Source: JAWWPG01 sp038254365 (GTDB lineage: Bacteria; Actinomycetota; Actinomycetes; Propionibacteriales; Nocardioidaceae). Taken from it: a stretch of DNA of 9,090 bases. Positions 1 through 6,952 of this stretch are shown piece by piece. A program made the translations under genes and the position numbers. The stretch lies in NCBI GenBank assembly GCA_038254365.1, contig JBBSGI010000099.1:1-9090 (forward strand), in the 5' to 3' direction. Position 1 is the stretch's first letter. Each line of letters starts with the position of its first letter. The notes beneath the pieces were generated by a model. The model saw only the letters and a program-made list of their open reading frames with translations, made no database searches and was not told where the DNA came from.

Positions 1-79
1 CCTGCAACGCAGCCCAGAACGGCTGGAACAGCTCGGGCACCAACTTGTTCGAGAAGCGGATCGTCAACACCCTCTCCAT
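1..79 (-). CDS. Start of a second transposase-like ORF (partial)
   Basis: A reading frame opens with ATG at 77-79 on the minus strand and runs off the left edge after 26 codons (begins MERVLTIRFSNKLVPE). It starts only about 35 nt beyond the point where homology of the neighbouring IS1380 transposase breaks off (about 115), which is the layout expected if another insertion sequence landed there, with its terminal repeat between about 80 and 114 and its transposase starting just inside. The peptide and the adjoining bases remind me of actinobacterial IS30-type elements, but 26 residues are too few to assign a family. It could also be a chance open frame. No clear ribosome binding site is seen. 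Confidence 0.35.
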   Translation of the reverse strand, partial: MERVLTIRFSNKLVPELFQPFWAALQ

Positions 80-927
80 CTCAGCAGGTGTTGCGACGAC
101 CGCGAGGACCCAAGGTTCGGGTAGCGGATCGGGCTCCAGGACTGCTCGCCGATGCCGGTGATCGCGGTGCTCACCGCTCGGGTCAGCCGGGCCGTCACGG
201 AGAACCGGGCGCCGGCGCGGCGGGCGGCCGCGACCACGTCATGGCCGTAGTACGCCGAGTCGGCCCGCACGATGAGCAGTCCGGTCGCGCCGGCCTTGCG
301 GGCGGTGCGGACCGCGTCCGCGACCAGCCGGGCCGCGCCGCGGGCGGAGTTCGTCGAGCCCTTCCGCAGCCGGGTGGCCACGATCAGCGGTGCCGCGGTC
401 GGGGTGCACACCGTGGCGAGCAGCGCGTTGAGGCCCTTCACCCCGCTGTAGCCGTAACCGGCGCCCTGCTTCGCGTACCCGTAGGTCGCCTTGATGGTGT
501 CGTCCACGTCGAGGAACGCGACCGCTTCCGCGCCGGCCAGCAGCGGGCTGCGGCCGGCGAGGCGGGACAGGAACACCGCGGCCACCCGGTCGAGCTGGCG
601 GACATGACCGAAGGTGAACGCCCGCAGGAACGTGCCCAGCGTCGACGGGGCGCGCACCCCGGCGAAGCACCGGCGCATCCCGCCATGGCGCAGCAGGTCC
701 ATGTCCACGATCGAGTCCGCACCGGCGACCATCCCGGCCACCAGCGCCAGCACCTTGTCCGCGGCGAACGCCCCGGCGCTGCCGCCCAGCGTCAGTGTCG
801 CGGACACCAGCGTCGGCAGCCCGCAGCGCACCGCCAGCCGCAGCACCGGAACCAACCCCGCGCACGACACGACATTCGGCTCATCGAACCGCGCGGACAC
901 CCGGGAAGCGGCATGCAAGAATCGCAT
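64..927 (-). pseudogene. IS1380-family transposase, 3' end lost
   Basis: This is a DDE transposase of the IS1380 family (DDE_Tnp_1_4-like fold), which cuts and joins its own IS ends. The start (ATG at 925-927) gives a typical family N-terminus, with SARFDEPNVVSCAGLVPV at residues 11-28. The first catalytic aspartate region is FLDVDDT (139-144), followed by a Gly/Tyr-rich stretch (KQGAGYGYSGVKG). The second is IVRADSAYYGHD (219-230). Homology runs to IRYPN (267-271, about position 115). The last 16 residues of the open frame are low-quality, Arg/Ser-rich sequence unlike the family. Intact members are roughly 450-470 aa, so the C-terminal third with the final acidic catalytic residue is missing here. 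The break is probably due to insertion of a second element, though a simple deletion would look the same. The protein is almost certainly inactive in this form unless the rest continues beyond the insertion. Confidence 0.85.
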
Positions 928-931
928 CTAC

Positions 932-999
932 GAGATGCCCTCTCGATTTGGACCGTTGGAGCTTCAGTAACCCCATCGTCCCAGGTCAGAGGGCATTTC
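932..999 (-). repeat. Inverted repeat in the IS1380 transposase leader
   Basis: Arms at 932-943 and 988-999 pair at 11 of 12 positions (core atgccctct / agagggcat, 9 of 9) around a 44-nt loop. Within the loop, further short complementary stretches (ggac/gtcc and tgggg/ctcca) would extend the fold. On the minus strand the inner arm ends 4 nt before the transposase ATG (927) and contains AGAGGG, the only Shine-Dalgarno-like sequence near that start. The structure could therefore mask translation initiation. It may alternatively mark or lie next to the IS terminus; the outer boundary of the element is not resolved here. Confidence 0.55.
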
Positions 1000-1120
1000 C
1001 ACGTCTACGACCCGCCGTCAACCATCACCGGTCCGGTGGATCCGGGCTGAGGCCCAGGTTCGCCACGGCGCTGCCGTACCACAACCGGAGCCCGATTCGG
1101 GCAATCCGAAGCGTGAACGC
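1000..1120. other. Intergenic stretch without a supported gene
   Basis: Sequence between the IS1380 leader and the hairpin downstream of the regulator gene. The right-hand boundary of the IS1380 element probably lies in or just before this stretch, but no terminal repeat or 4-bp target duplication can be recognised because the other end of the element is missing. Only a small hairpin is seen (ttcgg at 1096-1100 pairing with ccgaa at 1106-1110). The open frames crossing it have no family resemblance. Confidence 0.4.
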
Positions 1121-1151
1121 CCGGTCGCGGCGATCACCTCTCCGCGACCGG
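1121..1151 (-). terminator. Hairpin terminator candidate after the regulator gene
   Basis: A perfect 10-bp GC-rich stem (ccggtcgcgg at 1121-1130 with ccgcgaccgg at 1142-1151) has an 11-nt loop. It lies 33 nt beyond the stop codon of the minus-strand regulator. No T-run follows the stem on the minus strand, so it would be the U-less hairpin type often proposed for high-GC actinomycetes. It could equally act in the opposite direction, shielding the regulator gene from IS transcription. Confidence 0.5.
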
Positions 1152-1184
1152 CCAGTGGGCGCCGGCCGGGTGTTTGCGGGAGCT

Positions 1185-2660
1185 TCATACATACGGCTCG
1201 GCGCGAGGCATCTCCCCGCTGTGGTGCGTATTGGCGAAGTCCTCCCAAGCCACGGACAAGCGGCGGACGCCTGCCTCGAGAACGCTCGGCTTCACCGCGA
1301 AAGGCAGCCGTAGCCGGTCATCGAAGCTCTCGGTTGCCGAAAAGACCGGTCCCGGGATGACGGCCACGCCCTGCCTGCGCGCGAACTCGGCAAAAGCCAC
1401 CGCGCAGGGGAACGGCAGCTGGACCCACAGGGACGCCCCGCCATTCGGAGGTTGCCAAGACCAGCACGGTAGCGACTCCGTCAGCAAGCCGGTCAACCGG
1501 TCCAGTCCGAGCAGGAGGGCTTCCCGGCGTTCACGGATGGCCCGGTCGAGATGTGGAAACAAGTGCAGAGCCACCAGCTGGCTCACCTGCGAGGAACCAA
1601 GGTCTGCGACGGCTTTGATCTCAGTCAGCTCCCGGATGATCCGTGGAGCCGCCCGGACCCACCCTAGTCGCAGGCCGCCCCAGAAGACCTTGCTCAGTGA
1701 ACCGACGGTGACGATCCACTCGGAGTTCTCCAGCGCCACCAGCGGAACGGCTCCCTGCCCGTCGAAGGACGTCGTGGCCAGCGACATGTCGTCGACCAAG
1801 AGGGTCCTGGAGCGGGCCGCCAATGCCGCCAGCCGGCCGGCCCGTTGCGTCGACGTGGTGAACCCCGTCGGGTTGTGAACCGACGGCAACAGGTACACGA
1901 GCTGGGGAGAGAGCCGTGTCATGGCTCGCTCCAACGCCGCGGCGTCGCTTCCCTGCTCGTCGATGGGGATCGCCTCGAGCCGGGCCCCGCAGGCCCGCAG
2001 TCGCTGCAAGGCCGCCCGAAAGGTAGGGTCGTCGACAAGAACAAGGTCCCCCGGCCTCACCAGCGCCGCGGTGAGGAACTCGAGCGCCTGCTGAGCACCG
2101 CTGGTGATGAGGATCTGGTCGGTGGTCGTCGGCGCCCCCATGTCGCTGTACCAACCTGCGATACGCGTCCGCAGTTCGTGCAGACCCAGCGGGTCGTAGC
2201 CGTGGCCGTCCACCAGCGGAGCGAAGTCGCGAGTGGTGAGCGACCCCGCTACCTCCGCCACCAGCGGCAGCCCGGGTACCGCCGCGTTGGTGAAATCGAC
2301 AACCGCCGCGGGGTGACGAAAGTAGCGAGCCACTCGATCCTCGCCGCGCGGCCCATTGAAGGCGACGTGTCCGTCGGAGCTTCGGCGGGGGGCTATCCAG
2401 GTCCCACGACCAACGTGACGGTCGACCACGCCCTCGTCCTGCAGAGTGGCGTACGCCGCGAGCACTGTCGTCCTGCTGACCGCCAACGCTGTGGCCAGGC
2501 ACCGCTCGGACGGCAACAGGCCGCCTGGCGGCAACTCCTCCAGCCCGATGAGGTCACGGAGAGCCGTGGCGAGGTCGCGGCCGAGGGCCCCCCCGGGGGC
2601 CGTCCAGGCGCCGAGCAGCCGAACGAGCTGTGCGGTTCCGACATGCTGTCGTGCATCCAT
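1185..2660 (-). CDS. MocR-type regulator (GntR helix-turn-helix + aminotransferase-like domain)
   Basis: This is a 491-aa transcription regulator of the MocR/PdxR family: a GntR-like winged helix joined to a fold type I aminotransferase-like domain that binds PLP and senses amino compounds or PLP adducts. The DNA-binding part spans about residues 25-92, with the GntR signature LPPGGLLPSERCLATALAVS (43-62), then TTVLAAYATLQDEGVV and VGRGTWIA. The PLP domain (about 120-475) shows SGAQQALE (187-194), HNPTG (262-266), LLVDDMS (287-293, cofactor-binding Asp) and SLSKVFWGGLRLGW (321-334) with the Schiff-base lysine K324, so cofactor binding looks preserved. The frame is open upstream to 2810, but ATG at 2658-2660 fits the usual distance to the HTH and the extra 50 residues are not family-like. 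No strong ribosome binding site is visible. It is divergent from the transport operon, 162 bp away, and so is the likely regulator of that operon and of itself. It could be an activator or a repressor; the sequence does not say which. Confidence 0.93.
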   Translation of the reverse strand: MDARQHVGTAQLVRLLGAWTAPGGALGRDLATALRDLIGLEELPPGGLLPSERCLATALAVSRTTVLAAYATLQDEGVVDRHVGRGTWIAPRRSSDGHVAFNGPRGEDRVARYFRHPAAVVDFTNAAVPGLPLVAEVAGSLTTRDFAPLVDGHGYDPLGLHELRTRIAGWYSDMGAPTTTDQILITSGAQQALEFLTAALVRPGDLVLVDDPTFRAALQRLRACGARLEAIPIDEQGSDAAALERAMTRLSPQLVYLLPSVHNPTGFTTSTQRAGRLAALAARSRTLLVDDMSLATTSFDGQGAVPLVALENSEWIVTVGSLSKVFWGGLRLGWVRAAPRIIRELTEIKAVADLGSSQVSQLVALHLFPHLDRAIRERREALLLGLDRLTGLLTESLPCWSWQPPNGGASLWVQLPFPCAVAFAEFARRQGVAVIPGPVFSATESFDDRLRLPFAVKPSVLEAGVRRLSVAWEDFANTHHSGEMPRAEPYV

Positions 2661-2822
2661 CGAAGGCCAATACGTCGGGATTGGATATCGACACCCACGG
2701 TTGCGGCCACCAATGTTGCGCCGGTGATGCCACCGGAGCAAGTGGGCGCACGCGGAACCCTGCTGCCGGCAGCCGACGCCCTGCCGCCCGACGCCCACCT
2801 GTCCGACCACGCCGGCGTGCCC
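2661..2822. promoter_or_regulatory. Divergent control region with CCAAT/ATTGG repeats
   Basis: This 162-bp gap separates the MocR regulator from the transport operon and must hold both promoters. CCAAT occurs at 2667-2671, its complement ATTGG at 2680-2684 (an inverted pair with an 8-nt spacer), and CCAAT again at 2710-2714. Such repeated half-sites fit the two-site operators used by MocR proteins. A weak regulator promoter may be read on the minus strand: TTGGTG (2713-2708), 18 bp, GATATC (2689-2684), which would place the repeats over its core elements. No convincing -10/-35 pair is seen for the operon. The assignments are inference from position and symmetry only. Confidence 0.45.
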
Positions 2823-3797
2823 ATGGGATCACCGTTGCGCCAACCGCCAACCGCTGCCCGACGACTGGCGGTCGTTGCCGTCCTGGCCGCGGGAGTCTTG
2901 AGCTTCGTTGTCTGGGCGTACGCGCAAGATGCAACCAGGTTCCTCCTGGTCACCTTGAACGGGCTCACCTACGCGGCCCAGCTGTTCCTGGTCGCCAGCG
3001 GACTGACCCTGATCTTCGGCGTGCTGCGGGTGGTCAACCTCGCTCATGGCTCCCTCTACCTACTGGGGGGCTACCTGGGCTTCACGGTCCTCGAGCACAG
3101 CGGCAGCTGGTGGCTGGCTCTGCTGGTGGGGACGGCAGCAACCGCGGCGTGCGGCCTGGCACTCCAGCAGGGGATCTTGCGGTGGATGCCGGCCGACGAC
3201 CTGCGCCAGGCTCTCGCGACGATCGGCATCTCGGTGGTGGCCGCCGACCAGTTCTTGGCGCACTTCGGCGGGCTCACCTACTCCCTGGCCGCCCCGGCGG
3301 CGCTCGCCGGATCCGTCAAACTGCACGTTCTCTCGGTGGCCTACCCGACCTTCCGGCTCGCCGTGCTCGCGTTGGCCGTTCTCATCGGCCTGTCGTTGTG
3401 GGCGCTGCTCAAGCTGACCCGAGCCGGAACGCTCGTCCGGGCCGGTGTCGATGACGAGCTGATGCTGGCGGCTCTGGGCGTGAACGTGCAGGCGGTCTTT
3501 GCCTTCGTGTTCACGCTCGGCGCCGCGTTGGCCGGTCTCGGGGGGGTCGTGGGCGGGACCGCGCTGTCGATCGCGCCGGGCGAGGACGACCGCTATCTGT
3601 TGCTGTCCCTGGTCGTCGTCATCGTCGGCGGCCTCGGCAGCATCACCGGGGTCGTCCTCGGCTCTCTCCTGGTCGGGCTGCTTCAGCAATACGGCCTCGG
3701 TTACTTCCCGACGTACGCAACCATGCTGACCTTCGGGCTGCTCGTAGTCGTGCTTGCGGCTCGGCCCCGGGGCATCCTGGGCGGGCGGTCGCCGTGA
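2823..3797 (+). CDS. LivH-like ABC importer permease
   Basis: This is an inner-membrane permease of the branched-chain amino acid (HAAT/Liv) ABC importer family, one half of the transmembrane channel. The 324-aa product has about eight or nine hydrophobic segments (for example 14-34, 41-66, 97-117, 177-197, 223-246, 258-288, 297-313). LivH hallmarks are GLTLIFGVLRVVNLAHGSLY (60-79), the cytoplasmic coupling region TRAGTLVRAGVDDELMLAALG (199-219) that contacts an ATPase, and VIVGGLGSITGVVLGSLLVG (267-286). ATG at 2823 was chosen because it leaves a short basic N-terminus before the first membrane segment and gives the usual family length. In-frame starts at 2727 (ATG) or 2724 (GTG) would add about 32 residues of non-family sequence; none of these starts has a good ribosome binding site. 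It is the first gene of the operon and overlaps the next permease by 4 nt. Confidence 0.92.
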   Translation: MGSPLRQPPTAARRLAVVAVLAAGVLSFVVWAYAQDATRFLLVTLNGLTYAAQLFLVASGLTLIFGVLRVVNLAHGSLYLLGGYLGFTVLEHSGSWWLALLVGTAATAACGLALQQGILRWMPADDLRQALATIGISVVAADQFLAHFGGLTYSLAAPAALAGSVKLHVLSVAYPTFRLAVLALAVLIGLSLWALLKLTRAGTLVRAGVDDELMLAALGVNVQAVFAFVFTLGAALAGLGGVVGGTALSIAPGEDDRYLLLSLVVVIVGGLGSITGVVLGSLLVGLLQQYGLGYFPTYATMLTFGLLVVVLAARPRGILGGRSP

Positions 3798-4783
3798 CCG
3801 GCATCCGTAACCGGATCGGGGCGGCCGTCCTCGGCGCCGCCCTGGTGATCTTCCCGCTGGTGGCCAATCAATACTGGATAGTCCAGGTGGGAATCCGAGC
3901 ACTCTGGCTGGGCACCGTGGGTCTGAGCCTCGTCTTTCTCGCTGGTTACGGCGGGATGGTGTCACTGGCGCAGACGGCCGTGTATGGGGTCGCCGGCTAC
4001 GGCGTGGCGGCCACCTCGGTCAAGTACGGCCTCAGCTGGCCGGTGGCGATTCCGGTGGGCGTTGTCGTGGCAGTGGCATTCTCCGCAGTTGTCGGCCTGG
4101 TCTCCGTGCGAGCCCAGGGCGTGTACTTCCTCATGATCACCCTGGCCTGCTCGGTCACGGCGTACTACTTCGCCCTGCAGGCCCCGACGGTCACGAATGG
4201 CCATACCGGTTTCACCGGAGTGAGCGCCCCCTACTTGAAGGGTGTGTTCGACCTCTCCGAACCGAGGCAGTTCTACTACGCCGCCCTGATCTTGGCCGCC
4301 TTGGCATATCTAGGTGTGCGGTATCTCGCAACCACGCCTTTCGGCACGGCCCTCCAAGGGGTACGGGACAATCCCGAGCGGATGCGGGCCCTCGGCTATC
4401 GGATCGAGACGATAAGGCTGGTGGCCTTCTGCATCGCAGGCCTCGTCGCAGCCCTCGGTGGTGTGGTTGCGGTCTACTACAACGGCCAGATCTCACCGGA
4501 CTCGATCAGCGTGACCCGCACCGTGGACATTCTCGTCGTCACGGTGCTCGGCGGACTGCGCCGCCCGGCTGGCGCCTTTGTGGGAGCCGTTCTGTTCGCG
4601 CTGCTCGCGAACTTCGCCTCCGACTACACCGACCGCTACAACACCGTGATCGGACTGGTCTTTCTCCTAGTCATCTGGTTCTCCCCGACAGGTGTCCTGG
4701 GGCTGTTCGACGCGATCCGTCGACGGCTCTCCCGTCCGACGTTTCGGGGCAGTCGCCCTGCGCCCGGCGCCGTGCACAGTTGA
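3794..4783 (+). CDS. LivM-like ABC importer permease
   Basis: This is the second transmembrane subunit of the Liv-type importer, 329 aa, partner of the preceding permease. Family marks are SLVFLAGYGGMVSLAQTAVY (45-64), the signature loop near the second and third membrane helices; TPFGTALQGVRDNPERMRAL (181-200), the coupling region that docks on an ATPase; and VVTVLGGLRRPAGAFVGAVL (248-267). In the last motif the usual Gly-Thr after GG-L-G is replaced by RR, a small deviation. The C-terminal tail after residue 308 is basic and probably cytoplasmic. It starts with GTG (3794-3796) inside the stop of the upstream gene (GTGA overlap), so it is probably made by translational coupling. A 22-nt gap leads to the binding-protein gene. 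Confidence 0.93.
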   Translation: MTGIRNRIGAAVLGAALVIFPLVANQYWIVQVGIRALWLGTVGLSLVFLAGYGGMVSLAQTAVYGVAGYGVAATSVKYGLSWPVAIPVGVVVAVAFSAVVGLVSVRAQGVYFLMITLACSVTAYYFALQAPTVTNGHTGFTGVSAPYLKGVFDLSEPRQFYYAALILAALAYLGVRYLATTPFGTALQGVRDNPERMRALGYRIETIRLVAFCIAGLVAALGGVVAVYYNGQISPDSISVTRTVDILVVTVLGGLRRPAGAFVGAVLFALLANFASDYTDRYNTVIGLVFLLVIWFSPTGVLGLFDAIRRRLSRPTFRGSRPAPGAVHS

Positions 4784-4793
4784 CCTACTTTCC

Positions 4794-4800
4794 GAAGGGG
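4794..4800 (+). promoter_or_regulatory. Ribosome binding site of the binding-protein gene
   Basis: GAAGGGG sits 5 nt before ATG 4806. It is the only purine-rich site in the 22-nt gap and supports that start over the longer open frame reaching back into the LivM gene. A clear site of its own, where the permease genes have none, fits the need for excess binding protein. Confidence 0.65.
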
Positions 4801-4805
4801 CACTC

Positions 4806-6128
4806 ATGACCGCTCGAACACGTCTCCGTCGCCGTCGCTGGCAAGGGCCGCTCTGCGGGATGGCCGCCATTGCGCTGGCCGTCGGCTGTTCCACCACGAA
4901 GGACACCTCTACCGATCGCGGCGGTGGTGGCCTTGCCACCGGCGGCGCGAAGAAGGACTCGGGCGTCATCAAGATCGGCGTCCTGACGGACCTGCAAGGG
5001 GCGTTCGGCATCATCGGCGCCGACACGGTGCGGGGAGTCAAGCAGGCGGTCAGCGAGTACGGCGGAAAGGTCGCCGGCAAGAAGATCGAGATTGTCGTGG
5101 AGAGCGGCGACGCGACACCTGACACGGCGGTGGCCAAGGCCCAGAAGCTCTTGCAGCAGCAAAAAGTCGACTTCATAGTCGGTCCCATCTCCGGCGACGA
5201 GGGACTGGCCATCAAGGAGCTCGCCCGCAGGACGCCGGATCATGTCTTCATCAACGGCAGCTCGGCCGCCCAGGACTTCACGCTGCGCAACCCTGTTCGC
5301 AACGTGTTCCGGTTCTCGACTGACGGGGCGCAATGGCATGCCGGCCTCGGAAAGTACATCTACGACAAGCTCGGTTACCGCCGCATCGCCACGGTTGGAG
5401 AGGACTACTCCTACCCGTACACGCAGGTCGGCGGGCTCATGGACGAGTTCTGCGCGAAGGGTGGTCACGTCGTAAAGAAGGCTTGGGTACCCATCGGCAC
5501 ATCGGACTACGGGTCGGTCATCTCCGCGATCCCCAAGAACGTCGACGCGGTATATGTCGCACTGGGCGGCTCTGACGCGGTGAACTTCCTCAAGCAGGCC
5601 GGTCAGTTCGGCCTGAAGGTGAAGCTCGTCGGCGGCACATCGACGCTCGACCAGGCCGTCTTGTCGAGCAAGGGCCAGATTGCGCAGCAGCTCGTGGGAA
5701 CTCCGGCCGGCGGTCCGATTGCCAGCGACGACCCCAGCCCCGCCTGGCAGAAGTACGTCGCCGGCTACAAGCAGCAGTTTCCCGACGGTCTGCCCACACC
5801 CAGCTTGTTCGCCGAGGCCTACTACGTGGAGACCAAGGCCGCACTCATGGCGCTCGACCAGATCAAGGGTGACCTGTCCGGTGGACAGGTCAAGTTCGCC
5901 GAGACGTTGTCGGGGCTGTCACTGGACGGCCCGACCGGACCGGTGAAGCTCGACGAGCGGCGCAACGCCATAGCGGCCAACTACGTGACCCAGGTGAAGA
6001 TGCTCAACGGAGCGTTGACCAACGTCACCGTCGAGAAGATTCCGGCCGTGGACCAGACATTCGGCATCCCCTACGAGCAGTACGTGACCCGGCATTCCTA
6101 CGACCGCGAGCACCCTGCATGCCCGTAA
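4806..6128 (+). CDS. Liv-type substrate-binding lipoprotein
   Basis: This is the extracytoplasmic solute receptor of the importer (Peripla_BP_6 / leucine-binding-protein fold, type I), 440 aa. The N-terminus is a lipoprotein signal: basic MTARTRLRRRR, a hydrophobic stretch (18-27) and a lipobox ending AVGC with the modified Cys at residue 28. A flexible Gly/Ser/Thr/Asp-rich linker (29-52) follows. The receptor domain begins VIKIGVLTDLQGAFGIIGAD (54-73) and continues with AKAQKLLQQQKVDFIVGPIS (110-129), FINGSSAAQDFTL (148-160), FRFSTDG (168-174), VGEDYSYPYTQVGG (197-210), DAVYVALGGSDAVNFLKQAG (247-266) and FAEAYYVETKAAL (335-347). These are the usual positions for ligand contacts, but the ligand cannot be named; relatives bind amino acids, amides, urea or aromatic acids. 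It is placed between the permeases and the ATPases, and its end overlaps the next gene by 10 nt. Confidence 0.93.
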   Translation: MTARTRLRRRRWQGPLCGMAAIALAVGCSTTKDTSTDRGGGGLATGGAKKDSGVIKIGVLTDLQGAFGIIGADTVRGVKQAVSEYGGKVAGKKIEIVVESGDATPDTAVAKAQKLLQQQKVDFIVGPISGDEGLAIKELARRTPDHVFINGSSAAQDFTLRNPVRNVFRFSTDGAQWHAGLGKYIYDKLGYRRIATVGEDYSYPYTQVGGLMDEFCAKGGHVVKKAWVPIGTSDYGSVISAIPKNVDAVYVALGGSDAVNFLKQAGQFGLKVKLVGGTSTLDQAVLSSKGQIAQQLVGTPAGGPIASDDPSPAWQKYVAGYKQQFPDGLPTPSLFAEAYYVETKAALMALDQIKGDLSGGQVKFAETLSGLSLDGPTGPVKLDERRNAIAANYVTQVKMLNGALTNVTVEKIPAVDQTFGIPYEQYVTRHSYDREHPACP

Positions 6129-6952
6129 GGGACGACGAGGCGTCGCCTGCGCCGAAGTTGCAGCTGACCCGCGTAAACCGCAACTTCGCCGGCATCCGTG
6201 CCGTGCGCGACGTCACGCTGCGGCTTTCTCCGGGTGAGCGGCGCACGATCATCGGTCCCAATGGGGCGGGCAAGACGACGCTGTTCAACGTGGTCGCCGG
6301 CTCCATGCCCGTCTCGTCGGGCCGAATCGAGCTCGACGGGACCGACATCACGGGAACCCCCGGTCGGGTCCGCGTCGGGTACGGCATGACCCGGACGTAC
6401 CAGCACTCGCAGCTGCTCGACGAGCTCAGCATCACGCAGAACATTCGAGTGGCGATCCAAGGCTCCCGCGGCGGCGGCTACAGGTTGTACCGCCGCCGCG
6501 GTGAGGAGAAGCGGCTGGACGAGGAGGCAGCCGGCCTGGCCGGCCGAGTCGGGCTCGCGGGCCGGATGGATCGGCTGGTGAGCGATCTGTCCCACGGTGA
6601 GAAGCGCCAACTGGAGATCGCAATGGCCCTGGCTGGCGGTCCGTCGCTGCTCCTGCTCGACGAGCCGGCGGCCGGGCTCGGTCCCGGGGAGCGAGGGGCT
6701 CTCACTTCCTTGTTGACATCCCTCGACCGAACGGTGACGGTGCTCCTGATCGAGCACGACATGGATGTGGCGCTGGCCGTCGCGGATCGTGTCACCGTGA
6801 TGCACGAAGGCTCCATCGTGGCCGACGCTGCGCCCGACGACGTACTAACCGACCCACTGGTGCTGGACCTGTACCTCGGCCGTCAAGGCGGGCCGTCGGC
6901 GACCGGTGCAGCCATGTCCAGCACATCCCGGGAACACGAGGAGATCAGGTGA
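6119..6952 (+). CDS. LivG-like ABC importer ATPase
   Basis: This is a cytoplasmic ATP-hydrolysing subunit of the Liv-type importer, 277 aa. Walker A is GPNGAGKT (46-53), the Q-loop glutamine is Q95 in TRTYQHSQLLDELSITQN, the ABC signature is LSHGE (157-161; H in place of the commoner G), Walker B is LLLLDEP with catalytic E182, and the switch histidine is H213 in LIEHDMDVA. The long insert between Q-loop and signature (about 114-135, Arg/Gly-rich) and the closing YLG motif (252-254) are typical of LivG. The start ATG (6119) lies inside the end of the binding-protein gene, with 10 nt of overlap. The last 20 residues are a weakly conserved tail that encodes the ribosome binding site of the next gene. 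Confidence 0.93.
   Translation: MPVRDDEASPAPKLQLTRVNRNFAGIRAVRDVTLRLSPGERRTIIGPNGAGKTTLFNVVAGSMPVSSGRIELDGTDITGTPGRVRVGYGMTRTYQHSQLLDELSITQNIRVAIQGSRGGGYRLYRRRGEEKRLDEEAAGLAGRVGLAGRMDRLVSDLSHGEKRQLEIAMALAGGPSLLLLDEPAAGLGPGERGALTSLLTSLDRTVTVLLIEHDMDVALAVADRVTVMHEGSIVADAAPDDVLTDPLVLDLYLGRQGGPSATGAAMSSTSREHEEIR
6938..6943 (+). promoter_or_regulatory. Ribosome binding site of the TIM-barrel gene
   Basis: GAGGAG lies 5 nt before the GTG start at 6949, inside the end of the LivG-like gene. It fixes the GTG start that overlaps the upstream stop. Confidence 0.7.

Noticed and set aside
88..1050. Long plus-strand open frame opposite the transposase
   Set aside because: It is the antisense shadow of the IS1380 transposase: Arg/Gly/Ala/His-rich with no family motifs, while the minus strand carries clear transposase motifs.
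1018..1248. Small minus-strand ORF between the IS and the regulator
   Set aside because: No ribosome binding site or family resemblance; it overlaps the 3' end of the regulator gene in another frame and crosses the terminator-like hairpin.
2661..2810. N-terminal extension of the regulator from an upstream ATG at 2810
   Set aside because: The 50 extra residues are Gly/Arg/Cys/His-rich, not seen in the family, and would cover the divergent promoter region; ATG 2660 gives the normal GntR spacing.
1845..2822. Upstream extension of the first permease frame across the regulator gene
   Set aside because: Antisense to the MocR regulator, Arg/Pro-rich and without membrane segments; the permease family sequence begins only after 2823.
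3060..3965. Minus-strand frame opposite the two permeases
   Set aside because: Very rich in Arg/Gln/Glu/Asp from reverse-reading hydrophobic codons; a typical antisense shadow in high-GC DNA.
6098..6805. Minus-strand frame opposite the LivG-like gene
   Set aside because: No recognisable motifs, and the plus strand has all ABC ATPase motifs in order.
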